A stretch of DNA of 64,000 nt. Source: Chryseobacterium sp. KACC 21268 (GTDB taxonomy: Bacteria > Bacteroidota > Bacteroidia > Flavobacteriales > Weeksellaceae). Below the pieces are notes generated by a model that saw nothing but the letters and a program-made list of their open reading frames with translations, had not been told where the DNA came from and did no database searches. The stretch lies in contig CP117875.1 of NCBI GenBank assembly GCA_028736075.1, forward strand, positions 124,001-188,000, given 5' to 3'. Positions 60,491 to 64,000 of the stretch are shown here, one piece after another. Made by a program: the position numbers and the translations under genes. How positions within the stretch are numbered: position 1 is the first letter of the stretch; the number at the start of each line of letters is the position of its first letter.

Positions 60491-61696
60491 ATGAAACTCA
60501 AATCTCCCGAACCATTCTGGCTCGTCAAAGACGGCATCAAACATTCCTATCCTTCGCTGAGAGAAAATATAGAGACAGAGATCCTGATTATCGGCGGTGG
60601 GATCACAGGTTCTTTTCTCGCACATCAAATGATAAAAGACGGATTCGAAACTGTTTTGGTGGACCGACGAGAGATTGGAAATGGAAGTACGAGTGCAACA
60701 ACCTCTATGTTGCAATATGAAATCGATGTTCCGCTTTTCGAACTCTCAGAAATGATCGGGAAAGAGGGCGCGGAAAAAGCGTATTGGGCGTGCTATGATT
60801 CCATCGATACTTTGGGAAAAGTGGCCAAGCAGATCAAATCTGAATGTGGTTTTAAGAAAAAGGAATCACTTTACTTTGCAGCTTTCAAAAAAGATGTTCC
60901 GAATTTGAAAAAGGAATTCGAAGCTAGAAAAGCAGCGAAGTTTCCAGTAAAATGGCTTTCGTCCGAGGAAATTAGCAAGCAGTTTAAAATTGAAAATACG
61001 TTTGGAGGAATTCTTTCCGAACAAGGCGGAAGCATCGATGCCTTTTGCCTGGCGCACGACATTCTTCATTATAATTATAAAAAAGGACTCCAAGTTTTTG
61101 ATAAGACCGACATTATTAAATTCGATCATAAAAAGAATAGCGTCACCGCAACCACAGAGTTTGGAAATAAGATCAAAGCCAAGAAAGTGATCTTCTGCAA
61201 CGGTTTCGAAAGTACAGAGATCATCAAAGATGATTTTGTAAATCTCCTATCAACTTACGCCATCGTTGGTGAACAAAACGAGAAAAACCACCAGGAACTA
61301 AATGACCTTTTGGTCTGGAATACGGCGGAACCTTACATTTACATGCGAACTACGGACGACAATCGGGTTTTGATCGGTGGTGAAGATGAGGAGTTTGTGA
61401 ATGCCACAAAACGGGATTCTTTACTTATTGATAAAGAACAAAAACTCGTTAAAAAATTAAATAAATATTTGCCTGAAAACGATTTCCGAACGGATTTTGT
61501 CTGGGCAGGAACTTTCGGCGAAACCAAAGACGGATTGCCTTATATCGGCGAACATCCGGATTTCCCGAGCGCCTATTTCGTTTTGGGATTTGGAGGTAAC
61601 GGAATTACTTTTTCGGTTATCGGAATGGAAATGGCTTCTCAATTTTTGAAAGGTAAAAAACACGAATTATCAAAATATTTCAAATTCCGAAGATAA
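60491..61696 (+). CDS. FAD-dependent oxidoreductase, DAO family
   Basis: This 401-residue flavoprotein is of the D-amino-acid-oxidase/glycine-oxidase superfamily. It has an N-terminal Rossmann GGGITG motif (ILIIGGGITGSFLA, about 31-44), a mid Cys-rich FCNGFES linker and the C-terminal GYGGNGI-like GFGGNGITFS near 375-385, which binds FAD. No signal peptide is present, so it is cytosolic. The substrate is probably an amine or amino acid; which one is unclear. It is followed about 57 bp later by a DUF1801 gene on the same strand. Confidence 0.88.
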   Translation: MKLKSPEPFWLVKDGIKHSYPSLRENIETEILIIGGGITGSFLAHQMIKDGFETVLVDRREIGNGSTSATTSMLQYEIDVPLFELSEMIGKEGAEKAYWACYDSIDTLGKVAKQIKSECGFKKKESLYFAAFKKDVPNLKKEFEARKAAKFPVKWLSSEEISKQFKIENTFGGILSEQGGSIDAFCLAHDILHYNYKKGLQVFDKTDIIKFDHKKNSVTATTEFGNKIKAKKVIFCNGFESTEIIKDDFVNLLSTYAIVGEQNEKNHQELNDLLVWNTAEPYIYMRTTDDNRVLIGGEDEEFVNATKRDSLLIDKEQKLVKKLNKYLPENDFRTDFVWAGTFGETKDGLPYIGEHPDFPSAYFVLGFGGNGITFSVIGMEMASQFLKGKKHELSKYFKFRR

Positions 61697-61755
61697 TCTT
61701 TGAGAAAATCTCGTATATCATTTTAATTTTTAACTTTGATTAAAACCATAGAATG

Positions 61756-62118
61756 ATGAAAAACTTCGAAGATTACTTCTCCCAGTTTGATCCCGAAATC
61801 ATAGACAAACTGGAAACCATCAGAACTGCGATCAGAAACGAAATCCCGGAAGGTGAAGAGTGCATCAAATACCTGATGCCCACATTCGTCTTTCAAGGTA
61901 AAAATATGATCCATTTCGCAGCGTTTACCAATCACATCGGACTTTATCCTGGTCCAGAGGCGATCTCATTCTACGAAAAGGATTTGTCAAATTACAAAAC
62001 GTCGAAAGGCGCAATTCAGATTCCGTTGGATCAAGATGTTCCATTAGAATTAATTAAAAAAATCGTACAACACGGCAAGGAGCGAATTCTCAAAACCACA
62101 AAAACCACTAATAAATAG
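61756..62118 (+). CDS. DUF1801 protein, YdhG-like
   Basis: This protein of 120 residues is a DUF1801 family member with KLETIRTAIRNEIPEGEECI, the YLMPTFVFQGKNMIHFA block and HIGLYPGPEAI. Some members are annotated as iron chaperones (YdhG, frataxin-like); proof is thin. The ATG at 61756 gives MKNFEDYF. The stop lies within a CCACTA-TAGTGG hairpin (62105-62121) that may end both this gene and the convergent DUF4252 gene. Confidence 0.82.
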   Translation: MKNFEDYFSQFDPEIIDKLETIRTAIRNEIPEGEECIKYLMPTFVFQGKNMIHFAAFTNHIGLYPGPEAISFYEKDLSNYKTSKGAIQIPLDQDVPLELIKKIVQHGKERILKTTKTTNK

Positions 62119-62132
62119 TGGCTGTTGAAAAA

Positions 62133-62657
62133 TTAATTTCTATTGATCTTGATTTGATTTTTCTCTGTGGCGTTGATGATCTTTGAAATATCATCCGCTG
62201 TGAATTTCCCTGTCACATCCACGAAGATCGTTTCGTCTTTGTCATCTCTCACCGTGATGATCATTCGTTTGATGACGTCATTGGTTTGCTGTGCATTTAG
62301 GCTGATGAGATTTCCTTCTTGTTTCAAAGACATCCATTCTTCATAATTATTATTGGTCAGATATTTCTGAAACTCAGCTTTGACAGGCGTTGTAGAGCTT
62401 TCAACAATTAAAACCTTCACATCTTTGATCTTCTTTACCAGATCGATCACTTCTTGACTTTCACCATCTTCCTTCATCGCATTTTTCACGTAAGACCTTG
62501 CGAGAAACGTCGGAACATTGACGCTGAGATAAGTCGAATTATTTTTGAATCCTGGATTGTCGAAGAAATCGGTGTGAACTTTTCTGTGAGAGACCATACA
62601 CGACTGTAGAAAAAAACCGACAACCGCTAAAATGATAATGTATAAGAATCGTAACAT
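62133..62657 (-). CDS. DUF4252 lipoprotein
   Basis: This 174-residue lipoprotein has its lipobox at LQSC. The mature part matches DUF4252: NVPTFLARSYVKNAM, VKKIKDVKVLIVES, KYLTNNNYEEWMSL and VRDDKDETIFVDVTGKF. DUF4252 proteins are small envelope proteins of Bacteroidota, usually in operons with sigma factors and anti-sigma factors. It is 12 bp after the DUF4252-GIN fusion gene, so the two are an operon. The upstream partner is beyond the window. Confidence 0.82.
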   Translation of the reverse strand: MLRFLYIIILAVVGFFLQSCMVSHRKVHTDFFDNPGFKNNSTYLSVNVPTFLARSYVKNAMKEDGESQEVIDLVKKIKDVKVLIVESSTTPVKAEFQKYLTNNNYEEWMSLKQEGNLISLNAQQTNDVIKRMIITVRDDKDETIFVDVTGKFTADDISKIINATEKNQIKINRN

Positions 62658-62669
62658 AATTTTAAGTTT

Positions 62670-63938
62670 TTAATTGATGGAATTAATGCTTGCACCAGTC
62701 ACTTCCTGAGCAGATTTGGTCACTTTCGACGGATTTCCTTTGTATTGGATGGACGCTGCAGAACTTGCGCTGGCTGTAATGCTTTCCGTGGTATTGATTT
62801 TCACACTCGATCCTGACGATGCATCTACCACCGCAGACTTTGTCACAAAATCACCTGCAGAGACCGAACTTCCACTGCTTGCGCTGATGACGCTGGAGTT
62901 TGCTGTTCCTGATAACTTCAAAGAACTTCCGCTGCTTGCATCGATGGCAATCGATTTTGTATCCAGATTGATCTTCGCATTGGATCCAGATTCTACTTCC
63001 AAAGCACTGTTTGTAGAGATCTTGAAAGTTCCTGAGATCAACGAGCCCGAATTACAGCTGATCGCAAGTGTCGATTCGTTGATTGGCGTTATGGCCTTGA
63101 ACGATGCTCCAGATTTGGTTACGAGTCTTGACAATTTCGGATTGGAAACCACCACTTTCAAATTATTGAAGTTCAAATTCTTCACACCTTTGTTTCTCAC
63201 AAAGATCTTCAAAACACCGTTTTCCACTTCCGTCACTACATATTGTTGCTTGTCAGCTTCTGTTTTTACCGTTACATTTCGCGTTGGATTTTGACTGAAT
63301 TCCACTTCTACACCTGACGACACTTCGATTCCATTAAATTCGGAAACCGTTCTCACACTTCCAACATTCGTATTGTTTGAAGTGATGGTTGAAACTGGAT
63401 TTACCGAAGTTACATTCTGCGTTTCCGCCATTAGATTGCTGACATCATCCATCGAGATCTTTCCGTCCAGCATCATCAGAACCGAACTATCTTCTGACAT
63501 AATATTGAGGATCAGATTGTCCATCACATTGGCCGAGATATCCTGCGCCATAAATTTGATCTTGTTGTCCCGGCTGTTCACAGTGACCAGTTCCTCATAT
63601 TTCATATTCTTGAGAGAGGCTGCAATTTCTTTTTCGATCTTGCCAGATTGGAGAAGCATTTTCTGATCATTAGAATCTCCAGTTGCTGATTTGTTAGGTT
63701 TTTCCAGGATCAGCATTTTCAGTCCGTTCACTTTTCCGAGAAGTGGTTGGATCTTGCCTAATTCTGCATCATCGATTTTCAGATTGTTCAGAAGTTTGAA
63801 CATCGGTTTCGCGATCTTGATCGAGGTCACACCTTCCGTATCCTGATAATGGTCGAAGAGTTCATTTAGTTTGTCCGACTGTCCAAAAATATTGGTTGAC
63901 AGTAGAAATAGTACGAATAATATTGATATTTTTTTCAT
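62670..63938 (-). CDS. DUF4252 plus GIN-domain fusion protein
   Basis: This 422-residue exported protein has a signal peptide (ends near IFGQ). Residues about 20-180 match DUF4252 (LNELFDHYQDTEGVTSIKI, NMKYEELVTVNSRD). From about 190 on comes a GIN domain (DUF2807): VRTVSEFNGIEVSSGVEVEF, then regular beta-helix turns with Ser-rich units (ASSGSSLKLSG, ASSGSSVSAG, ASSGSSVKI). It forms a right-handed beta-helix. The fusion of these two is less common than separate proteins. A role in the envelope stress pathway is inferred. Confidence 0.85.
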   Translation of the reverse strand: MKKISILFVLFLLSTNIFGQSDKLNELFDHYQDTEGVTSIKIAKPMFKLLNNLKIDDAELGKIQPLLGKVNGLKMLILEKPNKSATGDSNDQKMLLQSGKIEKEIAASLKNMKYEELVTVNSRDNKIKFMAQDISANVMDNLILNIMSEDSSVLMMLDGKISMDDVSNLMAETQNVTSVNPVSTITSNNTNVGSVRTVSEFNGIEVSSGVEVEFSQNPTRNVTVKTEADKQQYVVTEVENGVLKIFVRNKGVKNLNFNNLKVVVSNPKLSRLVTKSGASFKAITPINESTLAISCNSGSLISGTFKISTNSALEVESGSNAKINLDTKSIAIDASSGSSLKLSGTANSSVISASSGSSVSAGDFVTKSAVVDASSGSSVKINTTESITASASSAASIQYKGNPSKVTKSAQEVTGASINSIN

Positions 63939-64000
63939 TTTGATATTTGTTTGCTTAAGGACAATGCAACGCCATTTTGATTAGATCTAGTTTGAAAACA

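Overview
The window comes from a member of the Bacteroidota, class Flavobacteriia, most like Chryseobacterium, Epilithonimonas or a close relative. Four signs support this: secreted proteins ending in type IX secretion (T9SS) sorting domains, promoters of the type TTTG-N19-TAnnTTTG, many DUFs known mainly from Bacteroidota (DUF4270, DUF4252, DUF4403, DUF4907), and low-GC DNA with weak Shine-Dalgarno use. There is no rRNA gene, complete tRNA or CRISPR array.

Layout. (1) 1-4220 is the end of an integrated element: a tyrosine recombinase, two orphan genes, a PD-(D/E)XK nuclease-like protein cut by the window edge, cassette-like spacers, and a tRNA 3'-end-like fragment that probably marks the attachment site. 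(2) 5777-11327 is a one-strand block on copper, heme and oxidative stress: two related CxxxC proteins with TTG starts, a YHS lipoprotein, SCO, an exported Fe/Mn superoxide dismutase, and an overlapping set of an MbnP-like copper protein, an MbnH/MauG-like di-heme enzyme and a cysteine-bearing outer-membrane barrel. (3) 11431-17346 holds an outer-membrane protein, DUF4270 and kelch lipoproteins, DUF4907 and a LytS/LytTR two-component pair. (4) 17417-26496 holds purine nucleoside phosphorylase, an M4 protease, a second T9SS protein, DUF4403, a nonsense-broken small membrane gene and a GH97 glycosidase.

(5) 26610-40606 is the S10-spc-alpha ribosomal supercluster (rplC to rplQ, with secY, infA, rpmJ and rpoA), all on the minus strand. 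It is interrupted between rpsN and rpsH by a terminator and a probable new promoter. (6) 40607-50181 is about 9.6 kb of unrelated genes separating rplC from rpsJ: an iron-permease-like protein, a lipoprotein/TPR pair, a frameshifted membrane-anchored regulator, and an M12B-like T9SS protease. (7) 50182-53539 is the str operon rpsL-rpsG-fusA-rpsJ. (8) 53757-63938 holds Dps, an LRR T9SS protein, fused isobutyryl-CoA mutase (IcmF), an FAD oxidoreductase, a DUF1801 protein and two DUF4252 proteins.

The best candidates for new biology are the copper-protein maturation block, a pair of 3'-UTR repeats sharing flanks around different hairpins, and five intergenic arrays that share a 7-nt period but not a sequence. 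Two broken genes (24205-24471 and 45681-46564) are not apparent from simple open reading frames.
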